Shown piece by piece: positions 35,832 through 45,290 of a stretch of DNA of 64,000 nucleotides. The notes beneath the pieces are model-generated. The model saw only the letters and a list, made by a program, of their open reading frames with translations, was not told the origin of the DNA and ran no database searches. The stretch covers positions 1,674,001 through 1,738,000 of the forward strand of contig NZ_KV917372.1 of assembly GCF_002019635.1 (NCBI RefSeq). The letters run 5' to 3'. The stretch comes from Metabacillus halosaccharovorans. Lineage in GTDB: Bacteria; Bacillota; Bacilli; Bacillales; Bacillaceae. The translations under genes and the position numbers were made by a program. How positions within the stretch are numbered: position 1 is the first letter of the stretch; each line of letters opens with the position of its first letter.

Positions 35832-36707
35832 TTGGAATTAAAAGATCTAAAATTTTTTACCGAAGTAGCACAATACGGCAGCTTCACTAAAGCAGCTGAA
35901 AGTGCCTATATCTCACAACCAACCTTAAGTAAATCAATAAAAAAATTAGAAACAGAGCTCAGAGTGGAACTATTTGAACGGTCAACACGTTCATTAAAAT
36001 TGACTGATGCAGGAGAAATTGTCTTCAAACAAGCTACTAAAATATTAGGAGCTACAGATGAGCTATCTGTCCTTTTAGATGATTTAATCAATTTGCCAAC
36101 AGGGAAAATTAAGATTGGCATACCTCCATTAATTGGGACGCTTTTTTTCCCCGCAATAGCGAAAAAATTCAATAAGCACTATCCAGAGGTAGAATTAGAA
36201 TTAGTTGAACTCGGTGCTAAACGAATTGAACACTTAGTAGATGAGGGTCATGTTGATGTGGGAATCATTGTGTTTCCAACAGATCATAGTAAGTTCAAAA
36301 TTACTCCGTTTATAAAAGAAGAATTCATGCTTTATACAAGTACAAAGCATCGACTAGCAGAATCGAAAGAGGTTACCATCAGGCAATTAGCAGAAGAACA
36401 TTTTATTCTTTTCAATCGGGAATTTGCCTTACATAAATTGATTATTAACGAGTGTCAAAAATCAGGCTTTCAACCAAATATCGCATATGAAAGCTCACAG
36501 TGGGATTTAATAACAGAATTGGTTGGAGCGGAGCTTGGTATTACGCTATTACCGAGGTCTATCTATAGAAAGATGGATCATCACAATATCAAGATGATTA
36601 CATTATTGTCTCCACCTATGTGGGAGCTTGGATTTATTACGAAAAAAGACAGATATCAATCTTTTGCTGTCAGGGCTCTTTTGGAGTTTGTTTCAGAGGA
36701 TTTTTAA
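35832..36707 (+). CDS. LysR-family transcriptional regulator
   Basis: 291 residues from the TTG at 35832 (AGGTG six bases upstream), giving the usual opening MELKDLKFFTEVAQYGSFTK. Winged helix-turn-helix with ESAYISQPTLSKSIKKLETE, then the two-lobed effector domain (GKIKIGIPPLIGTLFFPAIA; LGITLLPRSIYRK). The opening and effector domain recall B. subtilis CzcR/YwbI-type proteins (from memory). It is divergent from the thiolase/CoA-transferase operon, which it probably controls. The effector may be a keto acid; that is inference. Confidence 0.88.
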   Translation: MELKDLKFFTEVAQYGSFTKAAESAYISQPTLSKSIKKLETELRVELFERSTRSLKLTDAGEIVFKQATKILGATDELSVLLDDLINLPTGKIKIGIPPLIGTLFFPAIAKKFNKHYPEVELELVELGAKRIEHLVDEGHVDVGIIVFPTDHSKFKITPFIKEEFMLYTSTKHRLAESKEVTIRQLAEEHFILFNREFALHKLIINECQKSGFQPNIAYESSQWDLITELVGAELGITLLPRSIYRKMDHHNIKMITLLSPPMWELGFITKKDRYQSFAVRALLEFVSEDF

Positions 36708-36752
36708 CATAAATCTTTTCCATTTCATTCATTATTTCTTCTGCTAAATAAA

Positions 36753-36790
36753 TAAGCTCGGATTCCTTGAATACAAAGAATTCGAGCTTA
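36753..36790. terminator. Bidirectional terminator between lysR and Sda-like gene
   Basis: TAAGCTCG / CGAGCTTA with further pairing ATTC / GAAT inside, flanked by A/T-rich sequence. It lies between two convergent genes. Confidence 0.6.
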
Positions 36791-36817
36791 CTGTACATTC
36801 TATTAGTAAAAAACTAA

Positions 36818-36955
36818 TTAACCGTCTATTAGTTGTAATAGATTTCGTTTTTGTATTTCTTCCTTTAAAACTCTAATTATTTTAGTATCCTGGCTTAAGA
36901 TAACTGCTTTTTTATATAAACTAATTAATAACTCGTTACTTAATTCTTTTAACAT
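36818..36955 (-). CDS. Sda-like sporulation histidine kinase inhibitor
   Basis: 45-residue peptide from the ATG at 36955, seven bases after GGGGGAAG. It reads MLKELSNELLISLYKKAV, a polar turn, and IIRVLKEEIQKRNLLQLI, i.e. two helices of a helical hairpin. The pattern LS-ELLI--Y-KA ... EI--R-L agrees with B. subtilis Sda (46 residues), which binds KinA and blocks sporulation when replication is unfinished. It is probably a paralogue, since Sda relatives are often multiple. A full cre match lies 40 bases upstream. Confidence 0.72.
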   Translation of the reverse strand: MLKELSNELLISLYKKAVILSQDTKIIRVLKEEIQKRNLLQLIDG

Positions 36956-36994
36956 ATTAGTACTTCCCCCATTATTTATGCTTATTCCTTCTAG

Positions 36995-37009
36995 TTGAAA
37001 GCGTTTACT
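36995..37009. promoter_or_regulatory. cre box upstream of Sda-like gene
   Basis: TTGAAAGCGTTTACT agrees with WTGNAANCGNWNNCW at every position, 40 bases before the Sda-like start and near a minus-strand TATACT. It suggests carbon catabolite control of the peptide. Confidence 0.6.
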
Positions 37010-37230
37010 ATAAGTATAATAAGATATTTACATCAGTGTTTCTATATCCTTGTTCGTTTATTTATTATCCTTATTTGCTGTTAGGAAAATTTCTTTCTAA
37101 ATAAAACAAAATGTGATACACCTCGATTCACCGTTCTATCCCATATTAGGTAAGGGACACTCATTCTATTAATCTTAATTAATGGCTCTTTTCGCATACT
37201 CTGATGTTTATTAATGCAGTGTTGTAGGTG

Positions 37231-37270
37231 AAAATATGTTCGTTTCATTACGCTCCACTATAGAATAAAT
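37231..37270. repeat. Internally deleted copy of the GC-rich repeat
   Basis: CGTTTCATTACGCTCCAC followed by CTATAGAATAAA agrees with both outer ends of the element at 26266-26396, with the GC-rich centre missing. The remainder of 37010-37337 shows no gene. Confidence 0.55.
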
Positions 37271-37337
37271 ACAATATTAAGAAGCAACACTCTTTGCGAA
37301 AACAGCTAATTAATTCACCTTTTTATAAACAAAAAGG

Positions 37338-37368
37338 TTGACTCTCCCCTTAAGGGAGAGATTAAAAT
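37338..37368 (+). promoter_or_regulatory. MerR-type promoter of bmr-bmrR operon
   Basis: TTGACT (37338-37343) and TAAAAT (37363-37368) have a 19-base spacer instead of 17. The spacer contains the palindrome CTCTCCCCTTAAGGGAGAG. This is the classical arrangement in which a drug-bound MerR-family activator twists the DNA to align the promoter. Confidence 0.88.
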
Positions 37369-37411
37369 AACGTCTTGTAGTTGCAAAAAATCTTTCATGG
37401 AGATGATAAGC

Positions 37412-38605
37412 ATGTCAAGACAGAACATTACTTTAGCAATATTATTGCTGAATCTATTTATAGCCTTTTTAGGCATAGGACTTGTTATTCCTGTTACTCC
37501 TACAATAATGAATGAGTTACATTTATCTGGCTCAATTGTAGGGTATATGGTTGCGGCATTTGCTGTTGCACAGTTAGTTGTATCCCCAATAGCAGGTCGT
37601 TGGGTAGACCAATTTGGCAGAAAAAGAATGATTGTAATAGGTTTATTTATATTTGGAATCTCAGAACTGTTATTCGGTATCGGAAATACACTGAGCGTCC
37701 TGTTTCTCTCACGTATACTTGGAGGTATTAGTGCAGCATTTATTATGCCAGCCGTAACTGCCTTTATTGCAGATACAACATCTTTAGAAACACGACCGAA
37801 AGCACTTGGCTACATGTCAGCAGCCATTTCAACAGGATTCATTATCGGTCCTGGAATTGGAGGATTTTTAGCAGAAATCGGAACTCGTATCCCCTTTTTC
37901 TTTGCTGGAATGTTAGGTGTTTTTGCTGCAGTTTTATCTTTGATTACATTAAAAGAACCCGAACGAAATATGGAATATGGAGAAAATTCAGATCAAAAAG
38001 CGGGATTAAATCGAATCTTTTCCCCTGTTTATTTCATCTCATTTATGATTATCTTAATTTCAGCATTTGGCTTATCCTCTTTTGAATCTTTGTTTGCTCT
38101 ATTTGTTGATCATAAGTTTGGATTTACTCCGAAGGATATTGCAATTATGATTACTGGGGGAGCTATTGTTGGGGCCATTGCTCAAATTGCTTTATTTGAT
38201 AAACTGACAAAATGGCTTGGAGAAATTCGTTTAATTCGGTACAGCCTCTTATTTTCAGCGATTCTTGTCTTATTTGTCACCATTGTCAATCAATACTTTT
38301 TGATTTTATTTACAACAATTATCGTTTTTATAGGATTTGATTTAATGAGACCTGCTGTAACCACCTATCTTTCTAAGATTGCCGGAAACGAACAAGGTTT
38401 TGTAGGTGGTATGAATTCAATGTTTACGAGTATTGGAAATGTGTTTGGTCCAATTATTGGAGGTATACTATTTGATATAAATTTAAATTATCCATTTTAT
38501 TTTGCGACGGTTTTTTTAGCTATTGGCACAGGATTAACTCTCGTTTGGAAACAACAGTCTTATGCTAAAGCTTCACCAGCCAAATTAACGAGTTCAAAAC
38601 AGTAA
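37412..38605 (+). CDS. bmr: Multidrug efflux MFS transporter, Bmr/Blt/NorA type
   Basis: 397 residues with 12 predicted helices, ATG at 37412 after GGAGATGATAAGC. The opening (LFIAFLGIGLVIPVTPTIMN), motif A (GRWVDQFGRKRMIVIG) and antiporter motif C (GFIIGPGIGGFLAEIG) agree with Bmr and NorA, which pump hydrophobic cations by proton antiport. The bmrR-type gene follows 16 bases later and the promoter is MerR-controlled, as in B. subtilis bmr-bmrR. Confidence 0.9.
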   Translation: MSRQNITLAILLLNLFIAFLGIGLVIPVTPTIMNELHLSGSIVGYMVAAFAVAQLVVSPIAGRWVDQFGRKRMIVIGLFIFGISELLFGIGNTLSVLFLSRILGGISAAFIMPAVTAFIADTTSLETRPKALGYMSAAISTGFIIGPGIGGFLAEIGTRIPFFFAGMLGVFAAVLSLITLKEPERNMEYGENSDQKAGLNRIFSPVYFISFMIILISAFGLSSFESLFALFVDHKFGFTPKDIAIMITGGAIVGAIAQIALFDKLTKWLGEIRLIRYSLLFSAILVLFVTIVNQYFLILFTTIIVFIGFDLMRPAVTTYLSKIAGNEQGFVGGMNSMFTSIGNVFGPIIGGILFDINLNYPFYFATVFLAIGTGLTLVWKQQSYAKASPAKLTSSKQ

Positions 38606-38621
38606 TGAGGTGGATTTACTA

Positions 38622-39452
38622 ATGGAGGATAAACTTTATTCTATAGGTGAGGTTTCAAAATTAATGAATATTTCTATCAAAGCTCTCCGCTACTATGATC
38701 ATATCGATTTATTTAAACCAGCCTATGTAGATCCAAAATCAAACTATCGTTATTATAGTGATTTACAATTATATCGTTTAGACCTAATAAAATCTCTAAG
38801 CTATATCGGGACACCATTAAATCAGATCAAAAAGGTGGAAGATTTAAATAATGAGGATTATGTTTCCTTTTTAATGGAACAAGAAAAAATTGTGGAAGAA
38901 AAAATTGACTATTTATTTGAAATACAAGAAATTATCGCCAATGTAAGAGAAGAATTACAGAGACAAGAAACACCATTTGATGAGGTCGTTCTTTTAGAAA
39001 AGGAAGAAATGAAGATTATTCAAACTAAAGTAACCGGTTTAGGCCCAATTAACACCTTCAATTCGTCATTTAGCAGTCTAAGAAAATATGGACCATCTAC
39101 AGAGGGTTTTAGAAAAAAAGGGTATGGCTCCATTATTCCATTTAGACACTACCATACAGTTGAAGAAATCAATTATGAATATTTGTTTACACCTGTACTA
39201 TCGAATAAACATATTTCAGCTCTTCAAAGTGATACTGAATTTGCAACCTTACCAAAAGGTAAATACTTAAGCATTGTTTCAAATTCCAATTCATTTGAAC
39301 ATTACTTTAATACATTCCAAAAACTAATTCATTATATACAAACAAATGAAGTCAAACCGTTAAGTGATATCTATGAATTCTTTTCCGTCTCTTATCAAAA
39401 TAATAAACACCAATATATAAGTGAGTTCAGGGTGAAAATTGCAGAAGATTAA
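38622..39452 (+). CDS. bmrR: MerR-family multidrug-binding activator, BmrR-like
   Basis: 276 residues from the ATG at 38622 (GAGGTGG upstream). The MerR DNA-binding domain reads LYSIGEVSKLMNISIKALRY, with YVDPKSNYRYYSDLQ next, then a long dimer helix and a GyrI-like drug-binding domain (VLLEKEEMKIIQTKVTGLGP; LSDIYEFFSVSYQN). It aligns with B. subtilis BmrR over its whole length. It should sense lipophilic cations and open the 19-bp-spacer promoter at 37338. Confidence 0.9.
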   Translation: MEDKLYSIGEVSKLMNISIKALRYYDHIDLFKPAYVDPKSNYRYYSDLQLYRLDLIKSLSYIGTPLNQIKKVEDLNNEDYVSFLMEQEKIVEEKIDYLFEIQEIIANVREELQRQETPFDEVVLLEKEEMKIIQTKVTGLGPINTFNSSFSSLRKYGPSTEGFRKKGYGSIIPFRHYHTVEEINYEYLFTPVLSNKHISALQSDTEFATLPKGKYLSIVSNSNSFEHYFNTFQKLIHYIQTNEVKPLSDIYEFFSVSYQNNKHQYISEFRVKIAED

Positions 39453-39480
39453 TATAATAGCGTTTTTCTACGAAATATTA

Positions 39481-39508
39481 TAAACACCCCTTTTTAGAGG
39501 GGTGTTTA
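39481..39508. terminator. Bidirectional terminator between bmrR and GH43 genes
   Basis: TAAACACCCC / GGGGTGTTTA stem of 10 bp with an 8-base T/A-rich loop, between two convergent genes. Confidence 0.85.
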
Positions 39509-39524
39509 TGATATTTCCCATTAC

Positions 39525-40523
39525 TTATTCCCCTGAAGGTTTCTTGATAGGAGTATAGGCAGGTAAAGGTTTCCCAAAATTTGGCGTCCCATCTTGATTC
39601 CAATGAAATTTTTGGATTCTTGGATTACGAAGTTTGCCATTCCTATGGTCTCCTTCAGCCTCGGAAAAGGAAAATGCGTGATACACAATCCAATCCTCAG
39701 TTCCATCCGGAGATTGAGTAAAGCTATTATGTCCCGGTGAAAACACTCGATTTTTTATATTTTTTGAAAAAACAGGATCCGGATGCTTAACCCAAGAAGT
39801 TGGATCCATTACATCATCTGATTCATCAGCAGTTAACATTCCTAAACAATAATCATCCGACCATGTAGCGCTTGCTGAAAAGATTAAAAATAGCCTTTCA
39901 TTCCTTTTTAAAAAGGTTGGCCCTTCATTAATTGCCATTCCACCTTGTTTCTCCCACTCAGCTGTTGGTGCAGAAAGTAGAATATTTTCACCTTCTAATG
40001 TCCAGGGATTTTTCATTTTTGCAATATATAAGGCTGATCCATAATCAGGAAAATATCCATAACCTGCATAAAGGAAATAAAGTTGATTATGATGCTGAAG
40101 GACTGTTCCATCCAATCCTGGAAGCTCCGTATTCACAGCACCTTTAAAGTTCCATTCTCCCTCTAGCGGATTTTCAGAAGAATTTTCTAATACATAAATT
40201 CGTCGTGTGTCATCACCACCACCGTCATTAGCAGTAAAATAAATAAACCATTTATTATGTATATAGTGGATTTCCGGTGCCCAAATATTTTTACTGTATG
40301 GCCCTTCTACAGGAGGCACCCAAATGATCTTCTTTTCAGCAGTTGATATCCCTGTAATGGTTGCACTCTTCCAAAGGGCTATATGAGTACGAGTCGTAGC
40401 TGTAAAATAGTAGTTTCCATCAAAATGTTTACATATATATGGATCAGGACCACTCTCAAGTAGAGGGTTCAAAAACATTTCTCCTAATTCTACTTCACTT
40501 TGATTTTGATTATTTTTTTCCAT
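39525..40523 (-). CDS. Glycoside hydrolase family 43, probable arabinofuranosidase
   Basis: 332 residues, ATG at 40523 seven bases after GGAGG, no signal peptide. The three carboxylates stand in LESGPDPYICKHFDGNYYF (base), ELPGLDGTVLQHHNQLYFLY (middle) and GMAINEGPTFLKRNERLFLI (acid). The opening NPLLESGPDPY is characteristic of the exo-arabinofuranosidase-like branch of GH43. It ends the operon led by the giant secreted GH43. It probably removes arabinose from oligosaccharides after import. Confidence 0.87.
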   Translation of the reverse strand: MEKNNQNQSEVELGEMFLNPLLESGPDPYICKHFDGNYYFTATTRTHIALWKSATITGISTAEKKIIWVPPVEGPYSKNIWAPEIHYIHNKWFIYFTANDGGGDDTRRIYVLENSSENPLEGEWNFKGAVNTELPGLDGTVLQHHNQLYFLYAGYGYFPDYGSALYIAKMKNPWTLEGENILLSAPTAEWEKQGGMAINEGPTFLKRNERLFLIFSASATWSDDYCLGMLTADESDDVMDPTSWVKHPDPVFSKNIKNRVFSPGHNSFTQSPDGTEDWIVYHAFSFSEAEGDHRNGKLRNPRIQKFHWNQDGTPNFGKPLPAYTPIKKPSGE

Positions 40524-40606
40524 CGCGGATCCTCCATTCATCGTTCATGACATACCCAAAATGAACGGGTAGGTACCCTTGTTTTCTTGTACCTACCCAT
40601 TTTCAC

Positions 40607-43600
40607 TTATTTTTCTTCTATTTTTCTTATAAGTCTTAGAGAATCTCCCTCAAGTTCTTGTTTGATAGCTTCAGATATTTTCTTTTCTTTTTCTAGAGAA
40701 TCTCTAAAATCATTTAGATGCTTGATTGATTCAGCGATTTTCCCTTTGTCTAAATGATGCCTAGATTGATCTAATTTATTTGTAAATTTTTTATAGGCAC
40801 TTTGAACAATCTCACCAGATTCTTTCATTCTATCAAGATCATTTTTAATGGATGAATGGGTCGTTTCTAGTGGTTTTACCACAAAATTATCAAACGTTGT
40901 CTGATTATAATTTGATCGCAGCCCTACTTTTCCTTGCGTAAATACTGTACTGCTGTTGTCTGTATAATCTATTTTGGGAACATTCATATCTCCAACATAA
41001 ATCTTTATATTTGTGCCTTTAGCGACAACTTTCACATGATGCCATGTATTCAATGGCTCATTTAGTTCAGCACCTTTTAAGTATTCCCAGTTATAATTAA
41101 ACTTGCCTAAATGAATTCCATCTTTATTTATATAAGCTATATAACCTTGCATAAAATCAGGATTATTTTGACCAAGTTCAATACCGTTTGCCGGATTATT
41201 TACTCTGAAAAGTAAACCGCCGTCTCCTGTTCCAGCTCGGATATTAAGATCTGCTTCGACTGTATAATCCTTCCACCCACTGTCTCCTATGACAGATTTC
41301 GCAAAGGTACCTGGCGATGTGCTATACTCACCTTCAATAGCTGGTGGTTCTTGACCGTCAGCAACTGAGAATTGGATGCTTCTAAAATCAAATTCTCCTT
41401 TTACCATTTCCACCTTGATCGTATGCTTTCCAGCTGGTAATGAAACATTTTCTTTGATAACACTTTCCCAGTTATCCCATCCTCCAGTTTTTGGAACATC
41501 TATAACACCTGTTAAATCGACAGTATCATCTAGCCAAAGTCTTATTTGACTTCCTTCTATATCAGTTGCCACTCTAATGTCCAGTTCATAATCATCCGCT
41601 TCGCTTATGTCGACATTATATTTTAGCCATTCTCCAGCCTGGTTCCAGCCTACATTATATCCACCTTCCGGATTAATACGGATATCGACTGCATCTCTCC
41701 TATATTTGCCACCAATATTATCAGGAGAATTGTCGTGATACCCAATACCTTCACCACCGGTCATATAATCTGCTGCCATTATTTTTCCCGGAAGCTCCTT
41801 ATGATGGTCAAAACTATGAAATAGTAGTCTGGAAATATCAAATTCTCCATTTAGGACTTCAAGCTTTAACGTATGCTTTCCAGCTGGTAAAGAAATATCC
41901 TGTAAAGAAATGTTTTCCCAGTTATTTAAATCACCTGTATTTGGTATATCAATTTCTCCTGTTAGATCAATGTTATCATCTAAAAGAAGCCTTACTTTCC
42001 CTCCAGATTTAGTAGAGGCGGCAAGAATATCTATTCCATAGCTTCCTTCTTCTTCAATATCGATATTATATGCTAGCCATTCTCCTGTTTGGTTGGAGGT
42101 AACAGCGTAACCACCTTCCGGATTTGATCGTATATCGACAGATTCCTCCCGATATTGTTCCCCACTATTCTCCAAGGTGTTATCATGATATCCAACACCT
42201 TCGCCGCCAAGATTGTAATCTTCCGCCTCTATAATTCCAGGGATTGGCTTATGGATATCAAATGATGAAAAGTCAATACTCGTGAAATCAAATTCACCTT
42301 CCACGATCTCAACCTTTAACGTGTGCTCTCCTTCAGGTAATGTAACGCCTTCTTTTATGACAGGCTGCCAATTATTCCAATCTCCTGTGTTAGGAACATC
42401 CAACACACCAGTTAAATCTATTTCATCGTCAAGCCAAATTTTCACTTTTGCTGATTGAAATGTTGTTGCCGCATTTAATTGAAGATTATATAAACCCGAT
42501 TCTTTAATGGATACATTATATTTAAACCATTCACCTGTTTGGTTCCAGCCTACTGCAGTACCGCCTTTTGGGTTATCACGAATATCTACAGAATCTCCTC
42601 TTAATGCCCCGCCAATATTTTCCGCTGTTGTTTCATGATAAGCGATTCCTTCACCGCCAGTGATATAATAAGCAGCACCTATTGATCCTGGTATTGGTTT
42701 ATACGTATCAAATGTACTAGGTTTATTTGTATTTACTGTCCAAAACCCTTCTATTTCCTCCCAGCCCTCACTTGTTCCATCATTGAAGTTTGACGATACT
42801 TTCGTAACTTTCTTATTTTCATGAAAATCAAGTGACGATAGATCAAAGCTTCCATTTTCTGCAATGACTTTTAATGTATGCTTTCCTTTTGGTAATTTTA
42901 TCCCCTCAATCGAAAGAGTTTTCCACTCATCTGTTTGAGGTATATTGATACTTTGAGTCAATACCGTCGAATTGTCTAATACTATCTTAATTTGTGCATC
43001 TTTACTTGAGTCAGTGATTCTTAAATCCAAGTTATAAGAACCCTCTTCTGCAATAGTTAAGTTATAATTCAACCATTCTCCTTTTTTATTCAAACTTACA
43101 TAATATCCACTTTCGGAATTCCCTTTAAAATCAACCGCATCTTTTCTATATTTATCACTAGTATTCTCCGTTGTTGTGTCATGGTAGCCTTTTCCTTCTC
43201 CTCCTGAATTGTAGTGGACCGCTTCAATGCTTCCTGGTACAGGTTTATTCGCATCGAATACAGAGCTTCCGTTTACTTTATTACTAAAAGCGGTAAACCC
43301 GAAAGCAGCATGAACATCATTTGTCATATATCCAATCTTTCCACCATCTAGTTTTTCTATATTGCGTGTTTGCTTTTGCATACCGTCTACAAAAATCTTA
43401 AAGGTTGAAGCAGCTTTTTCGATTCGTATTTGATGAAGTTTAGTATAATCATAGCCATTAGGTAAATCTGTTGCTTCCCATTTTTGTTCAACCCCGTTTA
43501 CGATGAAGAACGTTTCTAATTGATTTTTATTAGGATTTAACACAGCTAATCCATAGTTTTTTTCATCCTTATAGGAGAAAACAGCACCAAAACGTGGATC

Positions 43601-44716
43601 ACTGCTGGATCCTTGTTCAATTGTTTTCATATTAAATTCTGCGGTGTAGTCTGAGGATGTCCCAGCCTTTGTCAGTTGTTTAAACACTTTCGAACTACCC
43701 GTTTTTGTTTGCTGAAGCCATCCGGACAAACTTGAGTTAACGGTCCAGCTTCCTCCATTTATATTTTCCCAGTTCTTACTAAGTGAGGATTGAGAGAACC
43801 GCTCACTAAAATCAGGTAAATCCGGGTTAGGCTGTTCGGTTGTAGTTGGACCAAGAACGAGCATTTTATCTCCATTCCAAGCAATTCGATCAAGGTTCAT
43901 ATAGCGGCCTGGATTTGCATGACTATGATAAACCATATAATCAGAATCAAGGTCCGGTCCGCGAACAACAGAATTATGTCCTACACCTGCATTTACTCCT
44001 TCTGCATTTAGTAAGATCGGGTTTTGTTCCAACTTAGGTGCGTAATCAGCTATCGGGGAATCGCTCGATGCATAATCAACACGGTAAGCTTTATTCCAAA
44101 CGTGATTTCCTGTGTACGTCATATAATATTTGTTATTTCTTTTTATAATCGTTGGCCCCTCTGTCCAACCATTCATTTCTGCACCAGTGTGTGAAACTTG
44201 TCCAAATGTATATGGATCAGACATTGGCCGTGCATCAATTCTTTGGTCACCGGTACTGTAGAAATACCATTTTCCATCATCGTCTATAAACACATGTCCA
44301 TCAATTCCCATACCGAGGTTTTCTGTTTGCTTTTTGAAAGGCCCTAAAGGATTTGAACTTTTATATACATAATGTCCATTACCTCCAGGTGATGTGTACA
44401 TATAAAAACTACCATTCCAATAGACAACTTCAGGTGCATAGGCAGCCTTTGTTGCGGGTTCCTCCGTCACTAGTCCACCGTACTCCCAATTCACCAGATC
44501 TTCTGACTTCCAGGCTTTTACTCCACTCTTATCATCAACTGTACTGACATAAAGATAATAAATACCGTTATGTTTTAAAATATAAGGATCTCCTTCTCCA
44601 TAAAACACACCTGTATCCCATTCCCAAGAATTCGGTAACTTTATAGGGTTACTGAAAGCAAAGGTTGCTAGCGGGAGAGACAGTATAAAGCTAACCAAAA
44701 TGGCCATTGTCATCAT
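40607..44716 (-). CDS. Giant secreted GH43 with four CBM6-like repeats and C-terminal helical domain
   Basis: At least 1369 residues. A hydrophobic signal (MAILVSFILSLPLATFAF) is followed by a GH43 propeller (about 35-300; GEGDPYILKHNGIYYLY, MGIDGHVFIDDDGKW, GWTEGPTIIKRNNKYYMTY hold the catalytic carboxylates). Next come a concanavalin-like sandwich (about 305-490), four CBM6/CBM35-like modules (about 500-1065; motif GGEGVGYHDN and GEWLKYNV recurring), a second sandwich (about 1080-1255) and a charged helical tail like the FIMAH domain of Bacillus exo-glycosidases. An in-frame CTG at 44725 is six to eight bases after GGAGGAG and would add LKK before the signal; the ATG at 44716 is 15-17 bases away. 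It likely attacks arabinosylated polysaccharide at the cell surface. Confidence 0.9.
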   Translation of the reverse strand: MMTMAILVSFILSLPLATFAFSNPIKLPNSWEWDTGVFYGEGDPYILKHNGIYYLYVSTVDDKSGVKAWKSEDLVNWEYGGLVTEEPATKAAYAPEVVYWNGSFYMYTSPGGNGHYVYKSSNPLGPFKKQTENLGMGIDGHVFIDDDGKWYFYSTGDQRIDARPMSDPYTFGQVSHTGAEMNGWTEGPTIIKRNNKYYMTYTGNHVWNKAYRVDYASSDSPIADYAPKLEQNPILLNAEGVNAGVGHNSVVRGPDLDSDYMVYHSHANPGRYMNLDRIAWNGDKMLVLGPTTTEQPNPDLPDFSERFSQSSLSKNWENINGGSWTVNSSLSGWLQQTKTGSSKVFKQLTKAGTSSDYTAEFNMKTIEQGSSSDPRFGAVFSYKDEKNYGLAVLNPNKNQLETFFIVNGVEQKWEATDLPNGYDYTKLHQIRIEKAASTFKIFVDGMQKQTRNIEKLDGGKIGYMTNDVHAAFGFTAFSNKVNGSSVFDANKPVPGSIEAVHYNSGGEGKGYHDTTTENTSDKYRKDAVDFKGNSESGYYVSLNKKGEWLNYNLTIAEEGSYNLDLRITDSSKDAQIKIVLDNSTVLTQSINIPQTDEWKTLSIEGIKLPKGKHTLKVIAENGSFDLSSLDFHENKKVTKVSSNFNDGTSEGWEEIEGFWTVNTNKPSTFDTYKPIPGSIGAAYYITGGEGIAYHETTAENIGGALRGDSVDIRDNPKGGTAVGWNQTGEWFKYNVSIKESGLYNLQLNAATTFQSAKVKIWLDDEIDLTGVLDVPNTGDWNNWQPVIKEGVTLPEGEHTLKVEIVEGEFDFTSIDFSSFDIHKPIPGIIEAEDYNLGGEGVGYHDNTLENSGEQYREESVDIRSNPEGGYAVTSNQTGEWLAYNIDIEEEGSYGIDILAASTKSGGKVRLLLDDNIDLTGEIDIPNTGDLNNWENISLQDISLPAGKHTLKLEVLNGEFDISRLLFHSFDHHKELPGKIMAADYMTGGEGIGYHDNSPDNIGGKYRRDAVDIRINPEGGYNVGWNQAGEWLKYNVDISEADDYELDIRVATDIEGSQIRLWLDDTVDLTGVIDVPKTGGWDNWESVIKENVSLPAGKHTIKVEMVKGEFDFRSIQFSVADGQEPPAIEGEYSTSPGTFAKSVIGDSGWKDYTVEADLNIRAGTGDGGLLFRVNNPANGIELGQNNPDFMQGYIAYINKDGIHLGKFNYNWEYLKGAELNEPLNTWHHVKVVAKGTNIKIYVGDMNVPKIDYTDNSSTVFTQGKVGLRSNYNQTTFDNFVVKPLETTHSSIKNDLDRMKESGEIVQSAYKKFTNKLDQSRHHLDKGKIAESIKHLNDFRDSLEKEKKISEAIKQELEGDSLRLIRKIEEK

Positions 44717-44807
44717 CTTTTTCAGGAAAATCTCCTCCTATTTTTAGATTTCCAAAAGTACATAGACTACTTGCTAATACTCTATTACTCAATAAATTTC
44801 AAAGGAA

Positions 44808-44845
44808 AAACCAAAGGAAAAAAAAGTTGGTCTTTCCTTTGGTTT
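44808..44845 (-). terminator. Terminator after DUF4064-like gene
   Basis: AAACCAAAGGAAA / TTTCCTTTGGTTT, 13-bp perfect stem with a 12-base loop, directly after the stop at 44850 and followed by further T and C on the minus strand. Confidence 0.8.
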
Positions 44846-44849
44846 TATA

Positions 44850-45269
44850 TTATTGATTTTGCAAATGATAATTTTCTATCTTTACTATTGATTTATTTTT
44901 AGCAAAAGCTAAAATTCCTCCTGATAAAAACATGAGTGATGCTAAAATGTCCATTACAAAATAAGAGGCTAAGCCTATGACAATAAACCAGACCGGCTTT
45001 TTCGTTTCTGCTTTATCATCCTTTAATCCCCTAGCTAAAATGAAGTTTATCACTCCTAATAAGACAAATAACATCCCAAACGAGACTGAAAATATATACA
45101 AACTTCCAAATATCGACTGTGCTGCTTCCAGCTTAGCAAAGGTATCAAAGGAAGAGTTCAATCCTTCATTTTTGATAAATGAAGCATAAACAAAAATGGT
45201 TAAGAGCCCTGTAGTCATTTGCCAAATGGACCCGATTATGATTAATCTTCGCTCGAGTTTTCTATTCAC
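44850..45269 (-). CDS. DUF4064-like small membrane protein
   Basis: 139 residues with four hydrophobic segments: LIIIGSIWQMTTGLLTIFVY, IFGSLYIFSVSFGMLFVLLG, WFIVIGLASYFVMDILASLM and the final GGILAFAK. The opening NRKLERRLIIIG and the KKPVWFIVIG segment recall DUF4064 proteins of Bacilli, whose function is unknown. It is the last gene of the sugar importer operon, 21 bases after the permease gene, with its own AGGAGG site. It may be a passenger or a factor for the importer; the sequence does not decide. Confidence 0.7.
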   Translation of the reverse strand: MNRKLERRLIIIGSIWQMTTGLLTIFVYASFIKNEGLNSSFDTFAKLEAAQSIFGSLYIFSVSFGMLFVLLGVINFILARGLKDDKAETKKPVWFIVIGLASYFVMDILASLMFLSGGILAFAKNKSIVKIENYHLQNQ

Positions 45270-45290
45270 TGTGAAACCTCCTTTTCGTGT

